A stretch of 64,000 nucleotides of DNA from the NCBI GenBank assembly GCA_047967505.1, contig CM106539.1; one strand, 5' to 3'. Source of the DNA: Dipteris shenzhenensis. Its lineage: Eukaryota > Polypodiophyta > Polypodiopsida > Gleicheniales. This document shows positions 12,837 to 24,002 of the stretch, piece after piece (within the stretch, counting starts at the first letter, position 1; each line of letters starts with the position of its first letter). Below the pieces are notes generated by a model that was not told the origin of the DNA, made no database searches, and saw nothing but the letters and a program-made list of their open reading frames with translations. A program made the position numbers and the translations under genes.

Positions 12837-15012
12837 ATGGCGGTCGGAGGCGTGGTGTCGACTGGGCCGATGCGTGAATACGCCGGACGGACTACTTGGT
12901 TTGTTGTCATCACGTGTATCACTGCAGCCAGCGGGGGGCTGATCTTTGGTTACGACATTGGAATTTCAGGTCTGTGTAATCGTTCGAGAGCTGCCAGATT
13001 TTGTCTTAAATGAATGTTGGCATTTTCTCTTCACTCAAAAAATGATGAGCTGATAAATCTGTTACGTCGATCCCATAGATCTTATGATTCGCAACTCTGT
13101 TGTATGCCAGCATTTGATCTTCAGTTGAATCCCGCTTAAAGAGATGTTGTCTGGTAATTATCCTCACCTTCAGGTGGCGTTACGAACATGAACGACTTCC
13201 TCTTCAAGTTCTTTCATCATGTGTACGAGGAAAAAAATAGCGCTAAAGTAAACGATTACTGCAAATTCGATAGTCAAGTGCTCACCGCCTTTACCTCCTC
13301 CCTGTACCTGGCTGGCCTTGTTGCTTCCACCTTCTTTGCATCCTGGATGACCAGATTGTTTGGACGAAAGCCCTCCATGCTTCTCGGTGGCTTTAGCTTC
13401 CTTTGCGGGGCTGCTATCAACGGGTTTGCAGTGGACGTGGCCATGCTTATCATAGGTCGGATTCTACTTGGCATCGGCGTTGGTTTTGCAAATCAGGTCT
13501 GTGATCCTTCATCTCCGCATTCATCGTCTCTTGCCTATACAAAGTCTTGCAAGCCCTTACTTCCGGCGCCGCGATGGATGAGTCTCATTTTTAGCGATTT
13601 AATAAGTAGGATTTGTAGCAATTATCATAATCTCTCTCACGAATCTGCATCAAACTGCAGTCTGTACCAGTCTACCTTTCCGAAATGGCTCCCGCCAACC
13701 TGCGGGGTGGTCTCAATATTATGTTTCAGCTCGCCATCACGATCGGCATACTTGTTGCAAACATCCTTAACTACTTCACGAACAAGATGACTCCAAATGG
13801 TTGGCGTGTGTCTTTGGGTTTGGCCGGGGTCCCTGCCATCATCATGACAGTCGGCACTCTATTTCTGCCCGATACTCCAAACAGCCTTATCGAGCGCGGG
13901 CAACTCGAAAAGGGGCGAGCCATGCTCGTCAAGGTCCGAGGAACAAACGATGTGCAGGCTGAATTTGATGATATCGTAGAGGCCTGCAGGATCGCGAAAG
14001 CTGCGAAACACCCATGGCGTAACATCGTCCAAAGCAGATATCGACCGCAATTTATCATGTCGCTACTGATTCCCTTCTTCCAGCAGCTCACGGGTATCAA
14101 TGTTATCATGTTCTACGCGCCGGTGCTGTTCACAACGCTTGGATTTAAAGACGACGCGGCTCTGTATTCTGCTGTCATTACGGGAGCAGTGAATGTCGGG
14201 GCTACCGTTGTCTCTATTGTGGCTGTGGACAAATACGGCCGTCGAACACTATTTCTCGAGGGAGGAGTTCAAATGTTTATTGCGCAGGTTTGGATTGAAT
14301 TTGTACCAATCCAAGTCTTTCCTCTTAGTTGATATAAATTTAGTCTCCACTAAAACGATGTGGAAACAAATCTGGCTCTTTGCAGGTTGTGATGGGAGCT
14401 GTTTTAGGGGCAAAATTTGGTCTCAAAGGCGCACGCGAGGTCGACCAAACTACAGCAGTGGTCGTGGTGGTGATTATCTGCGTCTATGTGGCAGCCTTTG
14501 CGTGGTCATGGGGACCCTTAGGATGGCTGGTGCCGAGCGAGATTTTCCCCTTGGAGATAAGGTCGGCAGGGATGAGCCTCAACGTCTCGGTGAATCTTCT
14601 CTTCACGTTTGTGATAGCACAAGCGTTTCTGTCGATGCTATGCCATTTCAAGTTCGGGCTTTTCTTCTTCTTCGCGGGGTGGGTGCTGGTGATGACGAGC
14701 TTCGTGTATTTCTTTCTGCCGGAGACGAGGAATGTGCCGATAGAAGAGATGGTGCAGGTGTGGCGTGAGCATCCCTACTGGAGGAGGTTTATTCCTGCAG
14801 ATGATCAAAAGAAGCTCAATACGGATGTGGAGCTTGCAGCCCAAGACGGAAGCAAAGCAGCGTTGATGAAACCTGAAGGAGGAGCAGCCGTTGACAGCCA
14901 AAGCGCAGCCGCTCAACAACCTGAAAAGTCTAGTCAAGCTTCGAACGCTGAAGAAACGTCTGTTTCTGAAGAGCCTGAGAAGAAGAAACTGCTAGCATCT
15001 TCGACGACGTAG
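12837..15012 (+). CDS. Sugar transport protein (STP-type monosaccharide/H+ symporter), 4 exons
   Basis: Plasma-membrane proton-coupled uptake of hexoses (MFS sugar-porter family, plant STP clade). Exons: 12837-12969, 13174-13496, 13661-14287 and 14386-15012. All three introns are GT-AG, and the joined frame is 569 codons plus stop. Family signatures in order: [14 protein letters not shown] (TM1), [88 protein letters not shown] and [12 protein letters not shown]40, R140, Q175, Q293, Q294, N299 and W408 match the proton and glucose residues known from Arabidopsis STP10 (offset two). C74 and C447 match its lid disulfide pair. About twelve membrane segments are expected. The C-terminal tail after the PETRN motif is long (about 90 residues) and ends in Ala/Glu/Ser/Lys-rich sequence. 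The start codon lies just upstream of the conserved N-terminus. No break is seen and the gene looks functional. The substrate (glucose, galactose or another hexose) cannot be told. Confidence 0.95.
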
Positions 15013-17310
15013 TGTGAGCGTGCAGTCGATGGCCATGCATGGAAGATTGGTTTTCTGAAGAGCGACCTTAATTATTTTGCGGTCAACCTGCATGGAGCTT
15101 CCTTCTTATTATCTCGGTTTCAAAGAGGTGATCTGTAATTCTGTAATGAACTTGTCATACTCTGTACAGAGCCTCGGCCATACCTTGCCATTGTAATTTC
15201 TTGAAGGTTTTCACCTCCCGGGAGTTCACTATATGTAATCCAAGACCTATTTTATGTGTCAATATTGTATGATTAAAAGACACCCTTTTTGTATACAAAT
15301 CTTTTAACTTTTTCCCTAAATATTTTTCAGATTATGATACGCGTCTCGCAAATCTAGCATCTTCTTGAACTTAGAATTGGCTTCCTTTCAATCCTCCTTG
15401 TGGGCCCATGGTGGGCTAATATCACTTTGAATCAATTCTTTGTGACTCTTTACAACCATTCACATCTCCCTTAATATCAGTGAACTTTCAATTTGCACCT
15501 CTCAAATCCCATGGAAAACTTAGGATGCAATTAATTGATCAAGAAAGTAGAAGTAAAGATGTCATTTTCTCTCAATCTATCTTAGCTTTTGTATAAACTA
15601 TTCGAAACATTCACCTCTTGAAGAGTATGAGGTATGTGAACATGTTTTCAAAAAACAAAGACCCAAAAACATGAAAAGTATAGAAATTAGAAGCGATTTC
15701 TTTCTACCAATGTTAGCTTTTGTATGAATTACTGAAAATATTCACCTCTTGAAGAGTATGAGCTAGGTGAATGTGCTTATAATAAAAAAAGTAGAAAACC
15801 CTCAAAACATGAAAATTATAAAAAATAGAAGCAAATGTATTGTTGTTTTCCATCTAAATTTGTCTTTCTGTTTAGGCTCACAAGATTCAACACCAGTACA
15901 AGGTGTGAGAGCAAGTGTGTTGAAAGCTTGGGGTGATGGGCGAGGAAGAAGAAATGCAAATAGTGAAAGTTGTAGGTTGAAAATGATGGGGGAAATTATG
16001 TAGCCTAGCTTTTCTCCACTAAAGCATTGATATAAATGTCAAAAGCATGCTCAAAAAACGTCAAAATGAGCATAAAAAAAGCATATAATAGTTTCAAGCT
16101 AGATTTTGGATACTTTTCTTTATAATGTAAATGCCATTTTTCAATGTTTGTTTCAACACTATCATCTTCTATTTTTGATGTTTTATCAATGTTTAGATTG
16201 GTGTTTGTAACTAGAATCAACATGCATGTTCATTTGCATTTTAACAATGGAATTCCATACTTGGTGGGACTCAATGGCATGTTTACTTCTAGCACTTCTA
16301 CCAATTTTTTGTTTATTTTTTAATTACAATCACTTCTATTCTAATAGAAGGAATCTTTTTTTTTGGCAGAAAAAAAAGTTTGTAATATATTATATCATCA
16401 AAGATATGATCAATACATAGTCTTTAGAGTAGAAAAGCCAGCCCCCTTGGGGAGAAGTTTCTTCAACAAAATGATTCTGACAAAAACTCAAGAGTTTGGA
16501 AACTTCTGAGTTTGTCACATAAGCTTAATTAAAAGATGGGTACCAATCAATCATCTGTATCATATGTACCATCATCAGTAAAGTAGTCAGAGACATATCT
16601 GAAACCCATATTAGATGAGTCCCCAGTATTGTCAATGTCATTAGAGGAAGCAACCTGAGCTTCACTGTGAAACTAATTCCTTCTTTACAGTTGGACGTTG
16701 GATCTGCTTAAGAAAATAAGTAAATTCAGTAGGAATTTCAATGGAGGTAGTGTTTTCCATCCCAAAGCATCTTTGTACATGGTCTTGAAGATTAGCATTA
16801 AATAGGGCAGCATCAGATCTGAACTGAGTTATCATCTCTGCAATTTTCCTTTGGTCCTGTGCATCTAATTGAGATAAAGTTTATCAGCATGCACATCAAG
16901 TTGGTTAAATTGAAATTTGTTTTTGGCTATGCAAATAAACCATAGTGTATGTGCTCTAATGGGTGCCCATATCTCTTGCTTTGTCTTTGAAGAGTCCCCT
17001 AACAGAATAGCGCATTAGGAAAAAAGGGAACTCATTTTGGGGCCTTGTAAGAAATTCACTATTTTCTTCTTTATCTCTCTTCTAAAATGTGGAAAAAGCA
17101 ATAAAATACGGACATCTGTTAGTTTAGGACCATAGGTGTGTCACTCCAGGGAGGATAAAAAAAGTCATTTCAAATAATTGAGAAGCCGCTACATTAAACT
17201 CTCAATACAGATTCTCTCTCCATATAGATTTTGCATCTCTTTCGACGGCGGCCTCTCATTAAGAACCCATCATGCCATTTTTTTTAAAATATTTGAATGG
17301 TTACCACGAA
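15013..17310. other. 3' flank and intergenic DNA
   Basis: No gene was seen. The 3' UTR of the transporter probably ends within the first 300 bases, but no canonical AATAAA is evident. A tandem duplication of about 130 bp lies at about 15,590-15,830 (both copies contain ATTCACCTCTTGAAGAGTATGA). The rest is AT-rich. Confidence 0.45.
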
Positions 17311-17317
17311 AGATTAG

Positions 17318-19210
17318 ATGAGTTTTATAAAAAGGAGACAAGATGAAGAACCAACCCTCACAAAATGGCTGCGTGCAACCATGCTGTTGAAGAAGAACCT
17401 CAAAAGAAGCGACCACCATTTACATATTAATTTAGAAGAAAAATATGCACTGCTACAGAAAAGAGGAAAGGTTCTGCTTGTGAATGATGAGCAGGTTTCT
17501 GACATATAAACTTATGGTGCGACGGACAAATTTACCCAAATTTTCCATTGAGAAATTCAAGCCCTCCATTTTCTAATCCGGCAACACTATTGAGGTTTGT
17601 GGGTGACGGGAACAATGGAATGTATGGATACATTTCGACTCAACATCAACTGCAGAAATGTACAAGACATTGTATGTCCGAGAAAGAATGGAGAAGGACC
17701 AAGAAATGTCGATAAATTCAAACTTGAAAGAGCAGTTGCAAAGGGAAATCGAAGAGCATTCAAAGACAAAGACTGAGCTAAGGAGAGCAAGAATGAAGAG
17801 AACCGTTCTTGGAGAGAGACAACGAAGCAAGAGAATTCGAAACATTGTGGAGTTGAAAGCTGGCACTGGAGGATGTAAGTGGAGAGTACAGAAAGCAAGG
17901 TAAGAGTATATCTTGTTTAGCCATTGTATTTGTATATGTGTGTCTATCTTGCAAGAAAATCTATAATATTGCAAAGTTTACTTGTTGTGGGGAAATTTTA
18001 GGACCTGAGAAAGAAAACATTTATCCTAATTTAATTCGTGTCAAACAAATGAAGGGTTTAGTCTCCACTGTTGTTGCAAAGAACATGATGGAGGAAAAGA
18101 AGTTTAAGAAGGTAAAACGTGAAGTGCTTGAAGACTTTGTATCAGAAAGTAAAGCTGATGTCATGAAAATTCAAGAGGCTCTTGATGTAATAGATTTACC
18201 ATCAATTATCAAGAGTCAAGTCCAAGGACGCCATCTTCATGTTCCAAGGAAGGGTGATTTTCAAATTGAATGGCATATGGCAGGTGACCTAAAGACACTA
18301 AAGTGTATGTTCAATATAAGCAAAGGGGGTAACTCAAAATCTCCTTGCTTGTACTTGTAACGAACCAACACATATCCTAGATTCTAAATGGTGGAAAAGA
18401 GCACCCCATAGAGATAAAGTAGATAAAATTTTCAAAGCAGTTCTTGAGATTCCATTATGCAATGTTTGCATTTGTACATTGCATGCATTATGTAGAATAA
18501 TTGAGAAACTTGTTTTCCTATATATTGGATTTGCATGGAAACTTTGCCCTAAGAGCAGAAGAAAAGAGGCACTACAATCATTAGAAGAAGTGCTATTAGA
18601 AATTGGTCTCCATGGAGGAGATGTACATATTACAAAGGATCTTAAAAAATCTACAAATGGAAAAGATGGATTGGCAAGAGATGTCAAGGCAGAAGTGTGG
18701 AAATGCTTAGATAAACTTTATGTTTTTTGTGACCAAGCCACCTTTAGCAAAAATGATCAACATGCATTTGAAGAAGCGGTAAAGAGTTTTGGAAAGGCAA
18801 TGAAAGAGGCTTGGACAACATGTAACATCACTCATTACATGGTAAGAACAATATCCTATTTTTGTGCATGTATTTTTTAATGCAAACAATCTTAGTTTTA
18901 TATATTCTAATGCCCACTTGCCTATGTATCAAAATAGAATATAATCTACAATCACCTTCCTTTCTTTGTAAAAGAATACAGATGCCCTGCAATTTGGTTC
19001 ACACAGGGAATGAAGAAATCACACTACATGGCATGAAATGCATTCTTTAGACATACAAAACATTTTGGAGGAAAACAAAAAGCCAATAGTTTAAAAGAAG
19101 TGTTCCAGTGGTTCTATCGAGGAATACTACAAAGAATTCAAGCCAAGAAGAAAGTTAACACATCACAAGTTAAGCTAGCTTTCAAGTTGGCTCAAAAGGA
19201 AAGAAGGAGG
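17318..19210 (+). pseudogene. Decayed multi-exon ORF, transposon-associated family (tentative)
   Basis: Consecutive plus-strand frames look like one damaged gene. A Lys/Glu-rich, probably coiled-coil stretch (17658-17903) has LKEQLQREIEEHSKTKTELR. A middle part (17938-18360) has GRHLHVPRKGDFQIEWHMAG. A frameshift near 18,330 leads to a C-terminal part (about 18,330-18,840) with IPLCNVCICTLHALCRIIEK and ends at a good splice donor (ATG|GTAAGA, 18,842). A downstream piece (about 18,980-19,210) has NAFFRHTKHFGGKQKANSLK with a stop before it. The LHxLxRIxEKL and FFRxTxxxGG patterns remind me of uncharacterised transposon-linked proteins in plants and lower eukaryotes. That is memory-based and unproven. 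The absence of an intact frame argues for a relic. Confidence 0.4.
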
Positions 19211-19700
19211 TAGATTTTGGAGAACTCAAATGCAGCACAAAGACATGCTCAATGGAGACACTCAAAGATATTTGTAAACCACAAATGGATCGATAGAAGC
19301 CAAGTCCTAAACCTTGATCATCAATTGGTGTCATCAAATGTAACAATGCTTTTTTTTGCAATGACCAAAACTTGGATCTTTCATTCATAAGAAGTCATTT
19401 TATGCAACTATTGAAATATTTGAAATGTACTACATATATTTCTATTTCAAAATGTACATTGTTTTTGTCACAAATACACATAAACATAACTAAGGCATTC
19501 TAAACTGACAGTGTTCTCACAATTCAACCTTACTTCTATCTTGTAAAATATACGATGCCATATAGGCTATGCTTCCAATGGTTTGCCAACTTTTCTTGGA
19601 ATCTTTGTTTTGACTTTGATTGGAGACCTTTTTTTCTTGAGCCAACTTCTCATCTTGTGCAAGAGTTGTTGTGGTTGTAGTTTACTCTTCAACTAATTTG
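19211..19700. other. Intergenic, nothing recognised
   Basis: AT-rich sequence between two decayed coding regions, with no supported feature. Confidence 0.4.
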
Positions 19701-20620
19701 TCAGGGGTTTGTCGGGAAGGGCCATGAAAGAAGGCTCTCGATTCCTAATGAGCTTATGATTCCAAGGAGAGGGGATTCCTCCAGCTCTAATAAAGGATCG
19801 TCCTCAATCCTTACTTCCTTGTCAACCCTACAAGATTGTGCAATAAGGGCAATTGCATGATCTTCTCTCAAATTAAGTAGGCACTGTACGTCACACAATA
19901 AGACATACTCTTTTCCCTCAATATTAAATGAGGGAAGAAAGAATGGGCACAGTGTAGTTAGACTTCTCAGCCTCAACATCATCCACTATGACATCATCTC
20001 TTAGGGTTCCATTTTTTAAGGCCCTTAGGTCCAATGCTACAACTGCAAGCTCTTCCTCTATTGGGTTGATCTTCTCTTCCACTTTTGGTAGATCTGACTT
20101 TTCCTCTGTTTCTTCTTCCTCATTGCTATCCTTTGGGTCCTTAACTGATTTATCAGCATAGTGTACATACATGGCAAATGCAAGTGCCTCTTCAAGTATC
20201 CTACAATTGCCCTTGTGTACAGTTCATATTCCCTTGTGGCAGTCTTCAAAACTGTCAAACACCTTGTGCATTTGATACGTCATCCTATTGTTTGCAGCAA
20301 TGTCTTTGACATGTACAAAGTCTTGCTATTGACAACTTTTGATCCTTCAACTATAAGCTTGTGGAAGGATTCATACATCTCTCTAAGAAAATCCTTGTGT
20401 TGTGTAAGAAAAGATTGCGAATCCAGCTCCTTATTGAACATATCATGGTATTTGTGATAGTACATTTGGCATTCTAACTTCTATAAAAATTCAAAGAGCT
20501 GCAGTTGGGGTGACTCCTTTTTCTCCTTCTCCTTTCCCTTACCAATTGATTGTACACCTTTGTTTGAACTCTTGTCATTGGGATTTCTTCTCTTCATTGC
20601 ATCATACAAAATCAAAAAAT
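19701..20620 (-). pseudogene. Decayed minus-strand coding region, unknown
   Basis: Overlapping minus-strand frames (20280-20465, 20058-20258, 19924-20172, 19701-19982) read as one interrupted hydrophilic protein. From upstream to downstream it has a Lys-rich segment near 20,560, MYYHKYHDMFNKELDSQSFL, then a Glu/Lys-rich part and an acidic tail with LLELEESPLLG. Several stops and frame changes separate the pieces. No domain is recognised. It could be an old gag or a host gene remnant. Confidence 0.25.
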
Positions 20621-21160
20621 GAGTCTTACACATATAGCTAAAAAGAAACAGAAGCACTCATACAGAAATTCTTATCAAAAGATTCCTCCTCCTTTACAGC
20701 ATAAGCTAAGAGATCAATGGTCTTCTTGACAGGTCTTGGTGCATCACCTGCATCACCTAGATGGTTAGCTCCTTCTCTTTAAAAGTTTGCAAAAAAACAC
20801 AATATGACTGTCTTTATAATTAAATAGACTAAAATCACGTTTTCATCCCCACCTACCTATACTTGTGCAAAAGCCATGGAGAGAAAGGATACATGTACTT
20901 AAATATACAACAGTCTTGATCTACCTTTCCAATTTTCTTCTTCATCTATCTAATTCTACTACATCAACTAGTAGTCATCTGCTTCATCTTTTGAATTATC
21001 AAGACAACTATCTTGCAGATTCACCTAAAATTTCTCTGGACACATGGATGTGAGAAAGACTTCCTAAAGAGTGATTTGGATATCAGATTCAATTAATCAT
21101 TCACCAAGTATTTGAACTATGCATAGTTATCAATGGCTTTTATGGAAATATTCATGATGG
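20621..21160. other. Intergenic, nothing recognised
   Basis: AT-rich DNA left of the first copia relic, with no supported feature. Confidence 0.4.
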
Positions 21161-21511
21161 GAAGGGTTTAGGTTAATTGAGCAAAGAACTCAAACATGGA
21201 CCAACTAATTAATAGGATTTTTAATTTAAAGTTTACTAGGCATAGTTTAATTACTTGTAAACTAGACTATAAAGTTTTTTTTTTTTGCATTTTCTATATT
21301 ATTACATGGCATCATGGAGTAATACACAAACTCCTACATCTAACTTATTAGTAACAGTGGTGTATAGACGGGCATGTCAGGGGTATGCCTTCTTCTTTAT
21401 GGGTTCTATCGAAGTGCCAAACACCCTTAATCATGTTATATGGTGTACACCTCTAGGGGTGCACTACTAAGAAACCCTAGGTATCACATGCATGCTTGTG
21501 CACATGTGTTG

Positions 21512-21900
21512 TGTGGTAATTACCAATCCAGAGGATCTCCAAAGATCCATAGTTCTGTTACCAATGGGCAAGTCTATTGAACTCGCCCACTCTTGATGTA
21601 TTTTGCTTTCTTGATGTATTCACATCCTATCTATATATGCGATAGATGAGTGACTTAAAACTCACTCAATTGTTTGAGTCATTGTGCCTGCCTTTCTTTT
21701 TCTTCGCATACTCATGCTCTTCGTGTTAATTTTGTTTCCACTCAATGGTTATGGGCCCATGAACAAGCTCCTACTAAGCTGCATAGTCTTTACACTCATG
21801 CACTCCTCCGCCTCTGGTCACAACTTTATTTACCTGACCAAGCCCCACCCACAGCCTTCTTCCTAGTTTCTTTTATTTCCTCTTCCCCTTTTTTTTTTGC
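21512..21900 (+). repeat. 5' LTR and leader of copia relic A
   Basis: The start is TGTGGTAATTACCAATCC at 21,512, set by comparison with the PPT-adjacent 3' LTR start in relic B (49,485 on the minus strand). The LTR's 3' border and a canonical primer-binding site were not identified, so the end coordinate covers LTR plus leader. Confidence 0.55.
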
Positions 21901-21909
21901 TTTTATCCA

Positions 21910-22191
21910 ATGGCTCTCAACCCCATCACCCTCTTGAATGCCCGCATCCTTCAACATCTTGAAGGTCAGTCCAATTATGGATGCTGGAAATGGAAAATCC
22001 AGATGGTCCTTGAGGAAAAGGACCTCTTGTCAATCGTGATGACTGGCATGGAGACCGAATCCACCCTCATCTCCCACACTCCTTATCCCCAAGAAATCGA
22101 TGGAGAATCATCCACCCATGTCACCCTACAGTCTATTCATGGAGCCAACGTCCCACCGCACACTCCACCCACTGCACCTTCATCCTCATAA
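21910..22191 (+). pseudogene. Copia gag N-terminus (truncated)
   Basis: The frame MALNPITLLNARILQHLEG continues into SNYGCWKWKIQMVLEEKDLL, the usual N-terminal gag signature of plant copia elements (LxGxNYxxWKxxMxxxL). It runs 93 codons before running into the foreign insert. The central gag helices and the zinc knuckle are missing. A matching start is at 54,115 on the minus strand in relic B. Confidence 0.75.
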
Positions 22192-22481
22192 GTCCTACCA
22201 GTCGAGCTAGCTTGTAGCTATGTTGGGTGGAATGCGACATATTACTGGGGACGTGGGTGCATTGGTGCTTGTGGTTGTGGTGGATGTAATGCAAGATATG
22301 ACTAGGGGCATGGGTGCATTGATGCTTGTGGTTGCGACTATGCTTGGGGGCGTGGGTGCATTGATGGAAGGGAGGTCGAGGCAGCTCCTTTGCCTTTGTA
22401 ACCTCGCCATGCATTCTTGATGTACGTGACCCTGGCATCTATAGTAGGACCCTCCCACTTTGTGTCACATGAGTTCATGTC

Positions 22482-22808
22482 TCAATCTATTTGACCGAGG
22501 CATTGGTGGCCCTCCATCGCTAAGTGGTACAAATACTGGTCTATAGACTCTACTGTGAAAACATCTGGAAATAGATCATGCAAGGTCCTCCCTCCAAGCT
22601 CTGCCATTGTCCTGACCAAATTTTGTACACCACTTTCACCATTTTGGAAAGCTGTCTCAATGATGTCCTGATCAACATTCATTAAGAAGTGTACATTCTC
22701 ATTTTTCAGCACCTTCCTCTGAGACTTTGTGAGATCAGGTTGTTGATAATTCCTCTTGTCACTTGCGTGAGCCATCTCATATGCAGTAAGCTGCAACACA
22801 GAATTCAA
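22482..22808 (-). CDS. Uncharacterised ORF in the copia insert (copy A)
   Basis: 108 codons, open throughout, with KVLKNENVHFLMNVDQDIIE, LVRTMAELGGRTLHDLFPDV and ESIDQYLYHLAMEGHQCLG. It is soluble, acidic and helical in appearance. The homologous piece in copy B (about 53,340-53,640, plus) keeps most of the protein sequence but has a stop in TKS*RKV. On the ORF strand it lies directly downstream of the hairpin array. Each hairpin ends in a TTGCAG that resembles a 3' splice site, so this may be an exon of a captured gene. I do not recognise the family. Confidence 0.35.
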   Translation of the reverse strand: MNSVLQLTAYEMAHASDKRNYQQPDLTKSQRKVLKNENVHFLMNVDQDIIETAFQNGESGVQNLVRTMAELGGRTLHDLFPDVFTVESIDQYLYHLAMEGHQCLGQID

Positions 22809-23630
22809 AAAGAATTCAGTGCCAAGTGCAATAAGAAAATCAATGCAAGCAGTCTAAGAAATGCAAGCAGTCTAAGAAATTACTTAGGTATAATCTCTCA
22901 ACTCAAGCTCAAGCCTCAAATCATGTAACATACTATAGAAAATCAAAACACAAAAAATGACCTAGGTATAACCTAATCGTGGACTTCACCATCTAACACT
23001 AGGCTTCAATTGCAACACACAACTATCAAGGGACAGTTGAGTGCCAGACTAAGTGTCTAAAAGCACATCGCATGATTTCTAACTTAGGCTATAACACACA
23101 ACTATCTGGGGACAGTTGAGTGCCAGACTAAGTGTCTAAGACAACGTCGCATGATATCTAACTTAGATTGCAACACACAACTATCAAGGGATAGTTGAGT
23201 GCCAGACTAGGTACTTGAAGACATCTCTAAACTTAGACTATAACACAAAACTCTCAAGGGAGAGATGAGTGCCATAATAAGCATCTATGAAAACATCGCT
23301 AAGCTTGGACTGTAACACACAACTCTCTTATGAGAGATGAGTGCCAACCCAAGAGGTCCTGCAAACAAACATTTTTATACAAACTGAGACTGCAACACAC
23401 AACTCTCTTAAGAGAGATGAGTGCCAGTCTCAGGTAAAAGATAATTATTTATATTATAATTAAAATTGCAACACATGACAAAAACAGACTGCAACACACA
23501 ACTCTCGCAAGAGAGATGAGTGCCAGCCTGTCTATACACATAAATACAATACAAAATAAAAATTAAGCAATTTGAAAAGACTGCAACACACAACTCTCCT
23601 AAGAGAGATGAGTGCCAGCCTTAAACAAAA
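22790..23630 (-). repeat. Array of nine hairpin modules (copy A)
   Basis: Nine imperfect modules at about 22,800, 23,009, 23,091, 23,169, 23,235, 23,310, 23,391, 23,490 and 23,580. On the minus strand each reads CTGGCACTCA, then a small palindrome, then TTGTGTGTTGCAG. The outer words pair (CTG/CAG, CAC/GTG). The inner stems differ between modules but each is self-complementary: CTCTC/GAGAG, AACTATC/GATAGTT and GAATTC/GAATTC. The AT-rich spacers between modules, roughly 30-200 bp, are less conserved. Eight modules occur in copy B in the same order. Confidence 0.8.
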
Positions 23631-24002
23631 AAAGAGAGAGAGAAATATTGATTACTAACGAAAGACTATAACAAAAGAAAGGTACAGTAAGGTACCTATG
23701 ACGAGAGCTGGTAGGTATGGAAGTAAGTAACAGCTCAGTAACAGGTAGTAGGTAGGCAACCAAGAGGTGGTAGGCAGGCAAGCGGGTGGCTCAAGAATAT
23801 AGCTAGATGTATTCGTACAAATACTAAAAATAACAATTGTTTCAAATTTATACTATGTTTATTCATACGAATAACATCGTTTATTCATACAAATAACCTA
23901 TTCGTACGAATAAATTAGGAAAAATCGTTGGATTCGTTTTAATTCGAGAAAATTGTGATTTTTTGCGTTTTTTAGAATCGAAAAAAAAAATCAAGCAAAT
24001 TA

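Larger units (their letters stand above)
22190..24000 (-). other. Foreign insert inside copia gag (copy A)
   Basis: About 1.8 kb lies between gag and protease in both copia relics at the same place (copy B about 52,240-53,935), antisense to the copia frame. On its own minus strand it holds, in order, an AT-rich part with TTCGTACGAA palindromes (23,815-23,960), the hairpin array (22,790-23,630) and an ORF (22,482-22,808). The ORF is followed by a Pro/His/Thr-rich repeat region (22,200-22,440). No transposase or terminal inverted repeats were identified. It looks like captured DNA carried by this copia lineage. Confidence 0.6.

Noticed and set aside
22382-22445. Zinc-knuckle-like YYRCQGHVHQEC on the minus strand, as retroviral gag
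   Set aside because: The spacing does not fit CX2CX4HX4C and it lies in the foreign insert in antisense. Probably chance.
22790-23630. CRISPR-like regularly spaced repeats
   Set aside because: Spacing is irregular (about 70-200 bp centre to centre), the modules diverge, and the context is a plant retrotransposon. It is not a CRISPR array.
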